Source of the DNA: Agrobacterium vitis
GTDB lineage: Bacteria > Pseudomonadota > Alphaproteobacteria > Rhizobiales > Rhizobiaceae
DNA length: 64,000 nucleotides
Direction of reading: 5' to 3'
Assembly (NCBI RefSeq): GCF_013337045.2
Contig: NZ_CP118261.1
Span: 496,001 to 560,000, forward strand
Below are positions 17,152-26,534 of this stretch, piece after piece. Position numbers and translations under genes: made by a program. The notes beneath the pieces were generated by a model. The model did not search any database, had not been told where the DNA came from, and saw nothing but the letters and a program-made list of their open reading frames with translations. Every line of letters starts with the position of its first letter. Position 1 is the first letter of the stretch.

Positions 17152-18173
17152 GCGCGTCCCCTCATTCTGGAGGCCAGTGCAGCACTCAGATCCTGCAACT
17201 GCCCAGCGAGACCACGCGGTGCGGTCATCAAGGCATGGATCAACGCCGCACCAAAGATGATATAGGCGGCATCACCATTGACGCCGAGATCATTGAGAAT
17301 GGCAGGCACGAAGCGATAGAGAGCGGCGGCGAGAATGGCACCAAACCAGCTCCACGACCCGCCAACGATGGTGAGCGCGAACATCATGATGGACTCTGCT
17401 GCCGGAAAAGAACGCGCATCAAGGAGTTGCAGATTGCCAGCCAGCAACACGCCAGCAACTCCGGCCAGAAAGCCCGACAAGGCAAAGCCCCAGATCTTGT
17501 AAAACGTGACATTGACGCCAACCGACATGGCAACCGCCTCGGACCGGCGGATCATCGCCCAGGCCCGCCCCGGCTTCGACCGCTCATGCCAGCGGATCAA
17601 CAAAAAGCCGAGCACCACAACCAGCACACAATAGCTGAAATAGGCGCTGTCAGACTGAGCAAGCATCGGGCGTGGCATGTATTTGACCGATTGGACCGCA
17701 AAACCCGAAAACCCGGAGCCGCCATTGGGAAATTGCACCACATTGATCACAATGGCAAAGCCACCAGCCACCATCAATGTAACCAGAGCCAGATAAAGCC
17801 CGCGCATGCGCAGTGCCGGATAAGCGAAGATCATCCCGATCAGCGCCGTTGCGACACCACCCAGCACCATATTGATTTCAAACAGCAGGCCCGTGCCATG
17901 CGCCAGCCGTAGACCAACCCAGCCCCCGCACCCCATCAGCGCCACTTGGGCCAGAGACACAAGGCCCAGACGGCGATAGAGCAGTGCAATGCTGGCCGAG
18001 GTGAGGGTGAAAACAGCAACCGAGGTCAACACTTTCAGCCACAAGGCACCGATCAACAGCGGCAGGCCAAAGGCGACAATGGCCACAAGCAGCCCAAGGG
18101 CAAGTGCTGTGCGATTGACGTTTGATCCCGCCGCAACACCGGGCGTGGACATGGATGTTTGCACCATTGTCAT
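17148..18173 (-). CDS. ABC transporter permease, branched-chain type (LivM-like)
   Basis: Inner-membrane permease of 341 residues from MTMVQTSMSTPG, rich in hydrophobic helices and containing the LivM-like RMRGLYLALVTLMVAGGFAI and AMIRRSEAVAMSVGVNVTFYKIWGFALSGFLAG regions, given here only as landmarks near residues 125 and 235. The chosen ATG overlaps the stop of the LivH-like gene by one base. The frame extends 51 codons upstream, but that part is arginine-rich, non-membrane and lies inside LivH. It pairs with the LivH-like subunit to form the channel. Confidence 0.9.
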   Translation of the reverse strand: MTMVQTSMSTPGVAAGSNVNRTALALGLLVAIVAFGLPLLIGALWLKVLTSVAVFTLTSASIALLYRRLGLVSLAQVALMGCGGWVGLRLAHGTGLLFEINMVLGGVATALIGMIFAYPALRMRGLYLALVTLMVAGGFAIVINVVQFPNGGSGFSGFAVQSVKYMPRPMLAQSDSAYFSYCVLVVVLGFLLIRWHERSKPGRAWAMIRRSEAVAMSVGVNVTFYKIWGFALSGFLAGVAGVLLAGNLQLLDARSFPAAESIMMFALTIVGGSWSWFGAILAAALYRFVPAILNDLGVNGDAAYIIFGAALIHALMTAPRGLAGQLQDLSAALASRMRGRA

Positions 18174-19045
18174 CAATCCTCTCCTGAGAACGTCAACTGG
18201 CGTCCGCGCTGGAGCCACATGAGGGCGAGAATTGCGATCACAAACGGGGCCGCGACCCGCAACGGTGCCAGTGGTTTGACAAGCGTGAGCATGCTTTCGA
18301 TCACGCCGATGATCAGGCCTGCGCAAAAGGTCACTGGGATGGATTGCAACCGTCCGACCACGGTGGTGGCAATCATTGGAATGACCAGAAAGGTCAAAAC
18401 GGCGGGATCAAGGCGCACCAGATCGCCAAACATCAGGCCTGTGAAACCTGCCAGCAGGCCCGACAGCCCCCATGCAACCGCTTCAACACGCTGTATCGGT
18501 ATGCCCAAGACACTTGCCACTTCCCGATTGTCGGCCAGAGAGCGCATCAACAGGCCCATGCGGGTGCGTGCCAGATAGATCCCCATTCCAAGAGTGACGA
18601 CCAGCCCTGTCACCAGCGCGATCAGGCGGGTGCCATTGACCCTCATGCCCAACAGATCAACGCTCAACATATCCGAAAACAGGGAGAGCTTTCTGGGTGT
18701 GACAACCCACAGCAGGTTCATCACCCCCAAAAGGCAAAGCGCAAAACCAAGTGTCGCAACAGCCTTGACCACTGGCTCGCGCTTGGAAAGTCCCGGTGCA
18801 ACCAACAGGCCAAACCCCAGCGACAGCAGCAGGCTGACCGCGAGGCAGCCGCCCCAAGCCAGCGGCTCCGGTAGTTTCCACGCCAGAAGCTGCCAAGCGC
18901 TCATGGCTCCCACGGCACCAATGGCACCGTAGGCAAAATTCAGCACGCCCGTGGCGCGGTTGAGAATAACAAGTCCAACCCCGCCCAGCGCGTAAAGAGC
19001 GCCCACGGCAAGACCGGAAACCAGGAACATTCCGTAGGCACCCAT
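18173..19045 (-). CDS. ABC transporter permease, branched-chain type (LivH-like)
   Basis: Inner-membrane permease of 290 residues, typical LivH length. It starts with hydrophobic MGAYGMFLVSGLAVGALYAL and continues GVGLVILNRATGVLNFAYG, a LivH hallmark. The cytoplasmic coupling loop with TRMGLLMRSLADNREVASVL (about residues 165-185) contacts the ATPases. It lies 14 bases after the solute-binding-protein gene and overlaps LivM by one base. The substrate is not readable from the permease. Confidence 0.92.
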   Translation of the reverse strand: MGAYGMFLVSGLAVGALYALGGVGLVILNRATGVLNFAYGAIGAVGAMSAWQLLAWKLPEPLAWGGCLAVSLLLSLGFGLLVAPGLSKREPVVKAVATLGFALCLLGVMNLLWVVTPRKLSLFSDMLSVDLLGMRVNGTRLIALVTGLVVTLGMGIYLARTRMGLLMRSLADNREVASVLGIPIQRVEAVAWGLSGLLAGFTGLMFGDLVRLDPAVLTFLVIPMIATTVVGRLQSIPVTFCAGLIIGVIESMLTLVKPLAPLRVAAPFVIAILALMWLQRGRQLTFSGED

Positions 19046-19059
19046 GATCTGCCATCCAC

Positions 19060-20313
19060 TCAGTTGGTGATGCCGAGCGCTTTTTCCTGAGCCCGATAAG
19101 GCTCAAGATAGGCGCTATCGACATCAGTACAGGGGCCGACAACCTTGTAACCACCATTGACAAACTGCACCATCATATTGGCGTGGTTGGGCATATGGCG
19201 ATCCCCATCGCCGACATAATAGGGTCCGCACAGAAGATCCGATTTTTCGTTCTTGATGGCCCGGATCGCGTCCGTCACGGTGGCGCGATTGATCTTGCCG
19301 GGATCAAGCTTCAATATGGCATCGGTGAAAAACCGTGCCGAGAGATAGCCCGCCTGACTAAACGTATCGCGTGGATCGCTCTTGGCACCATATTGATCAA
19401 GGATTGCCCGCCAATTGTTGGCATCTGGCCCAGTGCCATCAATCGGTGTCAGCTCGGTATTGACATACATCACCCCGGACCATGCATCTCCGAGAAGAGC
19501 TGGCACATCCCGATCATAAAGCGGCGTTGAGGAGATCCATTTGAAGGAATCCCGCTGGCCGGATTGCAATGCGACCGACAGAAACGCCGCTGCCATGCCC
19601 GCTGGCAGATTGACCAGAATGGTGTCAGGACTATTGGCCACCGCTTCCAGAAAGGCGGAATTCATATCCGCCGTACTGGGATCGATCAGAACGCTGGAGC
19701 CTTTGAGTCCCTTGGACGTCATGTATTTTTCCGTCCAGCCGCAAGAATATTGACCAACGGTTGGAATGGTCAGACCAATGCAGGTGACATGTTTGGATTG
19801 CAGATTGGCAACCGCCCATTGCGCGGCTCCGACACTGGAGGGCATAGGCCCTTCATTGGTCGAAACGATATTTTTCGATTCAAAGCATTCGGCAACAGCA
19901 CAGCCGGATGCCATCGACATCACGCCTTCCTGCTCATACAATTTGGCGTTCACACCCATTTCCACAAAGGATGCGGAGCCCACCAGAGCGACGACCTTTT
20001 CATCCTTCACCAGTTTGGTGGCGACTTGCGCTGCGGTTTCGGGGTTCCACTGATCATCCTTGACGAGATAATTGATGGGTCGCCCGTTGATGCCGCCATT
20101 TTCGTTGACGCAGTTAAAATAGGCCTGAGCAGCCTTGGATGCGGACGAAAAATCATCCGGTCCCGTCTGGCCGATCACAGCGCCAACCTTGATCGGCTCG
20201 CCCGTGGCTTTTTTGCCATTGTTGAGACCGCAGGTTGCTGCCGCCGATGCGGTTCCTGCCATGAAAAACAGCGCACCGATAACGGCGGCTCCGGTGAGAT
20301 AATGCTTGCTCAT
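19060..20313 (-). CDS. ABC transporter substrate-binding protein, HAAT family (LivK-like)
   Basis: Periplasmic solute receptor of 417 residues. The signal peptide MSKHYLTGAAVIGALFFMAG ends around TASA-A (residue 25). The mature part begins with the family pattern IKVGAVIGQTGPDDFSSASK (residues about 41-60), followed by NENGGINGRPINYLVKDDQW, which is typical of Peripla_BP_6 proteins. Ligands in this family range from branched amino acids to amides and aromatic acids; the company of an alcohol dehydrogenase and aldehyde dehydrogenase argues against a simple amino acid. GGGAGGAAAGC precedes the ATG. It lies 33 bases behind the GMC gene. Confidence 0.92.
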   Translation of the reverse strand: MSKHYLTGAAVIGALFFMAGTASAAATCGLNNGKKATGEPIKVGAVIGQTGPDDFSSASKAAQAYFNCVNENGGINGRPINYLVKDDQWNPETAAQVATKLVKDEKVVALVGSASFVEMGVNAKLYEQEGVMSMASGCAVAECFESKNIVSTNEGPMPSSVGAAQWAVANLQSKHVTCIGLTIPTVGQYSCGWTEKYMTSKGLKGSSVLIDPSTADMNSAFLEAVANSPDTILVNLPAGMAAAFLSVALQSGQRDSFKWISSTPLYDRDVPALLGDAWSGVMYVNTELTPIDGTGPDANNWRAILDQYGAKSDPRDTFSQAGYLSARFFTDAILKLDPGKINRATVTDAIRAIKNEKSDLLCGPYYVGDGDRHMPNHANMMVQFVNGGYKVVGPCTDVDSAYLEPYRAQEKALGITN

Positions 20314-20346
20314 GCTTTCCTCCCAAAAAGCTGTACGATGATTGCC

Positions 20347-21942
20347 TCAGGCGGCGTGGTCCTTGCCCAGAATGAAGCGACTGACTCTTTCGCCAATCAT
20401 GATGGTCGGCGCATTGGTGTTGCCCGAAACCAGCGTTGGCATGATGGATGCGTCTGCCACCCTTAGCTTATCGACCCCGCGCACCTTCAGGTCTTCACTC
20501 ACCACCGCCATTCGGTCATCTGCTGCGCCCATTTTGCAGGTGCAGGACGGGTGGAAGACGGTTTTGGAGACCGTCCGGATATAGTCGCGCAGCGCCGCCG
20601 GGTCCTTTTCAATGCCGGGGGCTGGCAAGACCCGGCGCTTGATCAGCTTGGCAAGCGAGGGCGCTTCAGTGATCTTGATGGCCAGTTCAACCCCGCGCAC
20701 CAGCGTTTCGAGATCCGCCGGATTGGAAAAGGAATTGGCATTGAACAGCGCCGAATCCTTGGGATTGGCCGAGCGCAGCTTGACCGTGCCGCGCGACTGC
20801 GGGCGCAAGAAGCAAGGCCCGATCGAAATACCATGGCCGGGCACGGTTTCACGCTCGGCGAAACCGTTGAACGATGGCAGAACGTGGAATTGAACGTCCG
20901 GCTGACCCGTGCCGCTGGTATCCACGAAGCCACCCGATTCCACCACGGTGGAGGTCAGCAAGCCGGTCTTCGTCAGCAGATATTGCAGCATGTGTGAGGC
21001 AGCGGCCAAGCCCTTGTCCTGACCGAACATCGAAATCGGGTCTTTAACCTCGGCCTGCACCGTGGCTTCCAGATGGTCCTGATAGTTCTCGCCCACACCC
21101 GGCAAATCCACAAGAACCTCAATGCCGTGCGACTTCAAATGAGACGCCTCACCAATGCCGGAAAGCTGCAAAATCTTGGGAGAGGCAATGGCACCGGCGG
21201 ACAGCACAATCTCGCCCTTGGCAAGAATTGTTTCGCCCGTGGACAGCAAAACACCCTTGGCGGTTCGCCCGTCAAACAGGATCTTATCGACCTTGGTTTT
21301 GGTCATAATGGTAAGATTGGCGCGGTTTTCGGCATCGCGCAAAAACGCCTGGGCAGCGCTCCAGCGGCGGCCGTTATAGGTTGTCGCCTGATAAAAACCG
21401 ACGCCGTCCTGATCTTCACCATTGAAGTCTTCGTTGTATTTCAGCCCCACTTCCTGAGCGGCGCGAATGAACGCCCAGGAAAGCGGATGGCCAAAGCGAC
21501 GATCCGAGACCTTCAACGGGCCATCCGCTCCATGATAGTCACCGGACAGCCGTTGATTGCCTTCCAGATCGCGGAAAACCGGCAGAACGTGATCATAAGA
21601 CCATGAACGGCACCCCATCTGCGCCCAGCTATCATAATCCTGCTTTTGGCCGCGCACATAAATCATGGCATTCAGTGAGCTGCTGCCACCAATTACATTG
21701 CCTTGCGGCACAACATTGACACGGCCATTCAAGCCCTTGTCCGGCTCGGACGTATAGAAATTCACATCCCGGCCCTTCTCCAGCACCTTGAAGAAGGTGG
21801 CTGGAATGTGAATGAATTTTTCCGTGTCCTGCTGACCGCCTTCGATCAGCAGCACCCTGTTTTTGGGGTTTTCCGACAGTCTGGCAGCGGCCACACAGCC
21901 CGCCGAGCCACCGCCAATGACAATATAGTCAAATTCGCGCAT
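20347..21942 (-). CDS. GMC-family FAD-dependent alcohol dehydrogenase (choline-dehydrogenase-like)
   Basis: A 531-residue glucose-methanol-choline oxidoreductase oxidising an alcohol to an aldehyde with FAD. The dinucleotide motif VIGGGSAGCVAAARLSE (residues 8-24), GMC signature 1 around QGNVIGGSSSLNAMIYVRG, signature 2 near GAIASPKILQLSGIG, and the C-terminal HPSCTCKMG with the catalytic His region are all present. GGGAGGTGATT precedes the ATG; a start five codons earlier is in frame but would skip this site. Its place between an aldehyde dehydrogenase and a transporter indicates successive oxidation alcohol to aldehyde to acid. Choline is not the obvious substrate because betI/betB-like neighbours are absent. 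Confidence 0.92.
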   Translation of the reverse strand: MREFDYIVIGGGSAGCVAAARLSENPKNRVLLIEGGQQDTEKFIHIPATFFKVLEKGRDVNFYTSEPDKGLNGRVNVVPQGNVIGGSSSLNAMIYVRGQKQDYDSWAQMGCRSWSYDHVLPVFRDLEGNQRLSGDYHGADGPLKVSDRRFGHPLSWAFIRAAQEVGLKYNEDFNGEDQDGVGFYQATTYNGRRWSAAQAFLRDAENRANLTIMTKTKVDKILFDGRTAKGVLLSTGETILAKGEIVLSAGAIASPKILQLSGIGEASHLKSHGIEVLVDLPGVGENYQDHLEATVQAEVKDPISMFGQDKGLAAASHMLQYLLTKTGLLTSTVVESGGFVDTSGTGQPDVQFHVLPSFNGFAERETVPGHGISIGPCFLRPQSRGTVKLRSANPKDSALFNANSFSNPADLETLVRGVELAIKITEAPSLAKLIKRRVLPAPGIEKDPAALRDYIRTVSKTVFHPSCTCKMGAADDRMAVVSEDLKVRGVDKLRVADASIMPTLVSGNTNAPTIMIGERVSRFILGKDHAA

Positions 21943-22000
21943 AATCACCTCCCGCACGGCAGTTTTCAGCCGTCGCGCACACCGTCAAATTCTTGTGAAA

Positions 22001-23407
22001 TCAGCAGAAAACCGATTGAATCGTGGTCAGTTCCTTGAGGCCATCCGCCCCGAACTCCACGCCAATACCCGATTGCTTGACGCCGCCAAACGGCGCATTC
22101 GGCTGAATGGCTCCATGCTTGTTGATCCACACCGAGCCACATTCCAACCGTGCCGCCACCGCCTTGGCGGCCACGGGATCACTCGACCAGACAGAGCCTC
22201 CCAACCCGGCTGGATTATCGTTGGCCTTGGCAATGACCTGATCAAGATCCGTGTAGCGAATGATGGGCAATGCCGGGCCGAACTGCTCATGGTCAACCAG
22301 CTTGGCACCGTGATCGATATCAGCCACCAGAGTGATAGGATAGAAATAGCCCTTGCCATCCTTTGGCGCACCGCCGATCAGCACACGGCCACCTCTATCA
22401 ACGGCATCCTGCACATAGGAGGATACGATGTCATATTGCATCTTGTTCTGGACCGGCCCCAGAATGCTGTCTTCGGCCAGTCCGTCGCCCAGCTTGACGC
22501 TGGCGGCATAGGCAGACAAGGCGTCGCACACCTGATCATAAAGGCTGTCATGCACATACAGGCGCTTCAGGCAGGCACAGGTCTGGCCGCTGTTGATGAA
22601 CGCGCCCCAGAAGAGACCCTCGGCAATGGCGTTCGGATCGGCATCGGGCAGGACAATCCCGGCATCATTGCCGCCAAGCTCAAGGGTCAGACGCTTCAAT
22701 GTATCGGCAGCCGAAGCCATGACCTTGCGGCCCGTGGCTGTTGATCCGGTGAAGGTAATCTTGGCGATGTCCTGATGGGTTGTCAGCAGCGCACCAAGTT
22801 CATTGCCGCCGGTTACCACATTCAGCACACCCGCAGGCAAGACTTCGTTGATGAGTTGGACCATGCGAATGGTTGACAGAGGCGTATAGGGCGATGGCTT
22901 GATGATCACCGTATTGCCCACGCGGATTGCCGGAATGATATGCCAGATGGCAATCATCACAGGCCAGTTCCAAGGCGTGATTGAAGCGACCACGCCGATT
23001 GGCTTGCGGTGCAATTCCACCCGCCCTTCCGGGCCATTCTGAAGAACTTCCACTGGCAGATCCAGCGATGCCGTATGACGGGCCCACGCGACGGCTCCAC
23101 CGATTTCAAAGCGCGAACCCAGACCATTCAGCGGCTTGCCCTGCTCCAGCGTCAAGAGATGGGCAAGCTCATCCGCATGGGCTTCCAGCGTGTCGGCAAT
23201 CGCCACACAGGCTTGCGCGCGCTCATCCGATGTCTTGGCAGACCACAGCGGAAATGCAGCCTTGGCGGCGGCAATGGCCTGTTCAAGCTGCTCGGGTGAA
23301 GCAAGCGGCATAAGACCGGCCACGTCGCCGGTCGATGGATTGGTAACTTCGGCATAGCCTGCCGTCTCGACGGCCTTGCCGCCAATGATCAGCGAATAAT
23401 GCGACAT
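22001..23407 (-). CDS. Aldehyde dehydrogenase, partner of the GMC alcohol dehydrogenase
   Basis: A 468-residue NAD(P)-dependent aldehyde dehydrogenase. It shows ITPWNWPVMIAIWHIIPA (Rossmann entry), the glutamate of LTLELGGNDAGIVLPDAD and the catalytic cysteine in NSGQTCACLKRLYV. The ELGGND plus GQTCACLKR combination marks a branch different from the other two aldehyde dehydrogenases here. GGGAGGAAG lies just before the chosen ATG; the frame extends upstream without a ribosome site. It is the first structural gene of the operon, 115 bases after the AraC gene, and probably oxidises the aldehyde made by the GMC enzyme. Confidence 0.91.
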   Translation of the reverse strand: MSHYSLIIGGKAVETAGYAEVTNPSTGDVAGLMPLASPEQLEQAIAAAKAAFPLWSAKTSDERAQACVAIADTLEAHADELAHLLTLEQGKPLNGLGSRFEIGGAVAWARHTASLDLPVEVLQNGPEGRVELHRKPIGVVASITPWNWPVMIAIWHIIPAIRVGNTVIIKPSPYTPLSTIRMVQLINEVLPAGVLNVVTGGNELGALLTTHQDIAKITFTGSTATGRKVMASAADTLKRLTLELGGNDAGIVLPDADPNAIAEGLFWGAFINSGQTCACLKRLYVHDSLYDQVCDALSAYAASVKLGDGLAEDSILGPVQNKMQYDIVSSYVQDAVDRGGRVLIGGAPKDGKGYFYPITLVADIDHGAKLVDHEQFGPALPIIRYTDLDQVIAKANDNPAGLGGSVWSSDPVAAKAVAARLECGSVWINKHGAIQPNAPFGGVKQSGIGVEFGADGLKELTTIQSVFC

Positions 23408-23522
23408 GACTTCCTCCCATGCACGTTTTCTGTCTCCAGAGTAATCAGCAGAGAGGTTCACGTCTTGGATGCGGGCGCAGCGTGAATTGGACAAAAACGC
23501 GGAAATATACGCCCCAGTGCTG

Positions 23523-24482
23523 TCAGCTTCTGGAGATTACATCCTTTGGAGAGCAATCGAAAAGCTTGCGAAAGCAGCGGTTGAAATAGGAGATATCATT
23601 GAAACCCACGGAGTAGGCAATACCGGCAATGGTGTTGTTATCTTCGTTCCCTTTCAGCCGTTGCAATCGCGCACGCGCCAGATTCAGCCGTCTGAGCTTG
23701 ATCATGCCAGTCACCGTCATGCCTTGCGCGTTCAGATCATCTTGCAGGGTTCGCAATGACACGCCAACGCGATCAGCCAACCATTGCGGCGACAGCCATT
23801 CCTCGGTCAGGTGTTCATCGATCAGCACCTGAACAACCTCAAGGCGGCCCATGGTGCTATCCGCCTGAATGAACAGCGCTTCATCCGTATTGCAGGAAAA
23901 GGCTTGCCGGGTGGCATTGAAGAACAGCTCCCGCAGATGCGGTGCGCGGGCATCATTGTGGTCGGTTTTCATCATCTTGGCCACGAGGGCCGCCAGCATC
24001 ACCGACATCGGATCATCCGAGCCAATTTTGCGGGTCACGGACATTCGGCTGGACTTGTCCGACAGAAGCAGTTGGCGTGGCAAATGCACGGACAGATGAT
24101 TGGAAAACAAACCGCCGAAATAAAAGGTGGATGGCCGGGCGGAATCCACCAAAACACAATCACCTGGGTCCAGCCGCTCCTGCCGCCCCGCTTGTGCTAT
24201 TCCGCAAGAGCCTTCGAGCTGTAGCAACAGAAAAAGATTGTCGCCACTATCGGCCCGGATATCATCGGGATCACGGTGGATCAGGTCGAGATCATTGGCA
24301 ACCTGCGCCAGTTCAAGCCCAGCCACGTCACAGACCGTGGCCCCTCCCCTCACCCTGTCGCCGTTCTGCACTGGACGCGGATTGAAACTACCGCATATGG
24401 ACTTCAGCTTGGCCGACCAGTCCTCAAAATCAAGTGCAGGCCATTGATGTGGAATAAACCCGGATAGGTTTGCCGTTTGCAT
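23523..24482 (-). CDS. AraC-family regulator, FeaR-like
   Basis: A 319-residue activator. The N-terminal 190 residues form an AraC-binding-like cupin (RLDPGDCVLVDSARPSTFYF near residues 105-125), and the C-terminal 100 residues contain the double helix-turn-helix with SLRTLQDDLNAQG and IAGIAYSVGFNDISYFNRCF. This domain pair resembles FeaR, which controls amine oxidase and phenylacetaldehyde dehydrogenase genes in E. coli; the likeness is by fold and layout, not proof of the same ligand. GGGAGGAGACGGAC precedes the ATG. It lies upstream of, and in line with, the aldehyde dehydrogenase-GMC-ABC operon, which it probably activates. Confidence 0.87.
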   Translation of the reverse strand: MQTANLSGFIPHQWPALDFEDWSAKLKSICGSFNPRPVQNGDRVRGGATVCDVAGLELAQVANDLDLIHRDPDDIRADSGDNLFLLLQLEGSCGIAQAGRQERLDPGDCVLVDSARPSTFYFGGLFSNHLSVHLPRQLLLSDKSSRMSVTRKIGSDDPMSVMLAALVAKMMKTDHNDARAPHLRELFFNATRQAFSCNTDEALFIQADSTMGRLEVVQVLIDEHLTEEWLSPQWLADRVGVSLRTLQDDLNAQGMTVTGMIKLRRLNLARARLQRLKGNEDNNTIAGIAYSVGFNDISYFNRCFRKLFDCSPKDVISRS

Positions 24483-24762
24483 GTCCGTCTCCTCCCAAAG
24501 CCGGTCGTATTTTTAGTATACATGTTAATAATCTGGCAAATCTGGAAAATGTCAATTCTAACTTTCTGGCGTCAGTTCCGATGTTGGACCAGTGGGCAAA
24601 TCCAGACCGAACCATGGGACGCGCTTCCTCTCCGGTGTCTGCCTGCGATCAGTGTGAGGTTTTGCCCGCCGGAAATACACCGTCGGAACCAGATAGGCTC
24701 AAATCTTTTTGTTGCCATTTGTCTTTTCGGAAAAACCGGGCTCTGCGGTTCCCTGATAAACT

Positions 24763-25662
24763 CTAGGCGCGCTCAGCCTCCGGTGTCGCAACCAGTTTTG
24801 CGGCCTCAATATTTGCCAGTGAAAGTGCATCGCGCATCGATTTTCCCGTGGCCAGGGCTGCGGCCATCACGCCGATGAACATATCGCCGGCTCCGTGCGT
24901 GCTTTCCACTTTCACCTTCACGGCAGGCAGGACAATTTCGTCTCCGCCTCGGCTTGCATATGCGACACCCGCGCCGCCTGCGGTGACCACAACGTCCGGG
25001 AAGTTCGCCAACAGCCTCCTTGCCGCTTCCAATGCACCATCGAGCGTTTCGACAACCGGGACACCCGCCAGTATTTCAGCCTCGATGGCGTTGACGACGA
25101 TGATGTCGACCAGGTTTTGAAGGTCGGCTGATAAGGCGCGTGCTGGGGCGGCATTGATCAGGACGCGGCCCCCAGCCTGCCGGACGGCCTTTGCCGCGGC
25201 GACATTGGCGGCGTCGGGGATCTCGTTCTGAAGCACAAGAACCGTTGTCCGGCTCAGCAGTTCGGCTGCGGCTGCAACATCCTGATTGCCAAGTGTCAGG
25301 TTGGCGCCAGATACAATAACGGCACCGTAATCGCCCTGCGCATCGAAAATCGCCACGCTCATGCCGGTGGCGTGGCCGGTAGACGCCGTGGCATTGCGCC
25401 TCACGAAGCGATCATCCACCTGTCGGCGCTTGAGATTTGCCAACAGAAACTGTCCGAAGTCGTCGTCTGCAACTGCGCCGATCATGAAGGTCGAGACGCC
25501 GGCCTGTGCTGCCGAGACAGCCTGATTGCCTCCTTTGCCGCCGCTTTTGGGGTGCCAGGACGTGCCTGTAACCGTTTCTCCCTGACGTGGACGGTCTGGT
25601 CCGAAGACCGCGATATCATAATGCAGGCTGCCAAAAACGGTGACGATAGGCGAGGATGTCAT
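24763..25662 (-). CDS. PfkB-family carbohydrate kinase (ribokinase-like)
   Basis: ATP-dependent sugar kinase of 299 residues. Substrate-site motif GGKGGNQAVSAAQAG (residues about 40-54), NAAPAR in the middle and the catalytic aspartate with anion hole STHGAGDMFIGVMAAAL near residue 245 are visible. In ribokinases the anion-hole motif is usually DTTGAGD; the STHGAGD form suggests a substrate other than ribose. The ATG overlaps the stop of the RpiR regulator by four bases (ATGA), so it is the last gene of the CUT2 sugar operon. It probably phosphorylates the sugar imported by the adjacent RbsABC-like system or its isomer. Confidence 0.9.
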   Translation of the reverse strand: MTSSPIVTVFGSLHYDIAVFGPDRPRQGETVTGTSWHPKSGGKGGNQAVSAAQAGVSTFMIGAVADDDFGQFLLANLKRRQVDDRFVRRNATASTGHATGMSVAIFDAQGDYGAVIVSGANLTLGNQDVAAAAELLSRTTVLVLQNEIPDAANVAAAKAVRQAGGRVLINAAPARALSADLQNLVDIIVVNAIEAEILAGVPVVETLDGALEAARRLLANFPDVVVTAGGAGVAYASRGGDEIVLPAVKVKVESTHGAGDMFIGVMAAALATGKSMRDALSLANIEAAKLVATPEAERA

Positions 25663-26534
25663 GGAAGGCGATCTTTCCGTTTGGAGGTGACGGCGGACAT
25701 GGTGCGATCGAGATTGCGCTCGGCGGCCTGATAGTCGCGCTGGGCGACGGCAACGAAAATGGCGTCGAGAATATTGAGCTGTGCGATGCGTGCCGCGGCA
25801 TTTTCCCCCATCAGAGGTGAGCCTTGTGCGGTGGAACACAGGACCACGTCGGCGGATTGGGCGAGCGCGGAGGAACCGTAATTGGTCACGGCAATGGTGC
25901 GGGCGCCGTTCTTGCGGGCAAGTTGCAGGGCCTCGATCACGGCAATCGTATTGCCTGAATGCGAAAAGCCGATGGCGACATCGGTATCGGCAAGAAGCGC
26001 CGCCGACATCAGCATCATGTGTGAATCATCGAAGACGCTGGCGCGCACGCCAATTCTCAAAAACTTGTGGGCCACGTCCCGGGCGATCTGCGCCGAACCG
26101 CCGACGCCGTAGAAATCCCGGTGTCGAGCCTTGTGCAGCATGTCCGCCGCCTGGTCGAAGGCTGCCATGTCCAGAATGGCGAGTGTTTCCTCAAGGGCGT
26201 GGATCGAGGTGCGAAAGACTTTCTGGACGATTTCCAGCGAGGTATCGTCAACCGACAATTCCTGATGCATTTCGGTTGTCGGCTGGCGGTTATACTGGCT
26301 GACGGAAGAGCGGAAATCCCGAAAGCCGGAAAAACCAAGCTTCTTGGTGATCTTCACCACCATGGCTTCCGAAACACCGGCATTTTCGGCGATCTGCTTC
26401 AGCGAGGTCTCCTCGCTGAAATCTCGCATGCCGAAAACCGTATCCACGACCTTTGCTTCCAGCGGCGTCAGCATTGGCATCATCATGCGAATGCGCGGCC
26501 CTACCGCCTTCATATCAAAGCCATCAGCGTTCAT
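25659..26534 (-). CDS. RpiR/MurR-family transcriptional regulator (HTH_6 + SIS)
   Basis: A 291-residue regulator with an N-terminal HTH_6 domain (LTPLEAKVVDTVFGMRDFSE, then IAENAGVSEAMVVKITKKLGF) and a C-terminal SIS sugar-phosphate-binding domain (DFYGVGGSAQIARDVAHKF and GFSHSGNTIAVIEALQLA). It senses a phosphosugar, probably the product of the adjacent kinases. Both ends overlap neighbouring genes by four bases, so it is made with the transporter it probably controls. It is the best candidate to bind the 30-bp dyads found before both sugar operons. Confidence 0.92.
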   Translation of the reverse strand: MNADGFDMKAVGPRIRMMMPMLTPLEAKVVDTVFGMRDFSEETSLKQIAENAGVSEAMVVKITKKLGFSGFRDFRSSVSQYNRQPTTEMHQELSVDDTSLEIVQKVFRTSIHALEETLAILDMAAFDQAADMLHKARHRDFYGVGGSAQIARDVAHKFLRIGVRASVFDDSHMMLMSAALLADTDVAIGFSHSGNTIAVIEALQLARKNGARTIAVTNYGSSALAQSADVVLCSTAQGSPLMGENAAARIAQLNILDAIFVAVAQRDYQAAERNLDRTMSAVTSKRKDRLP

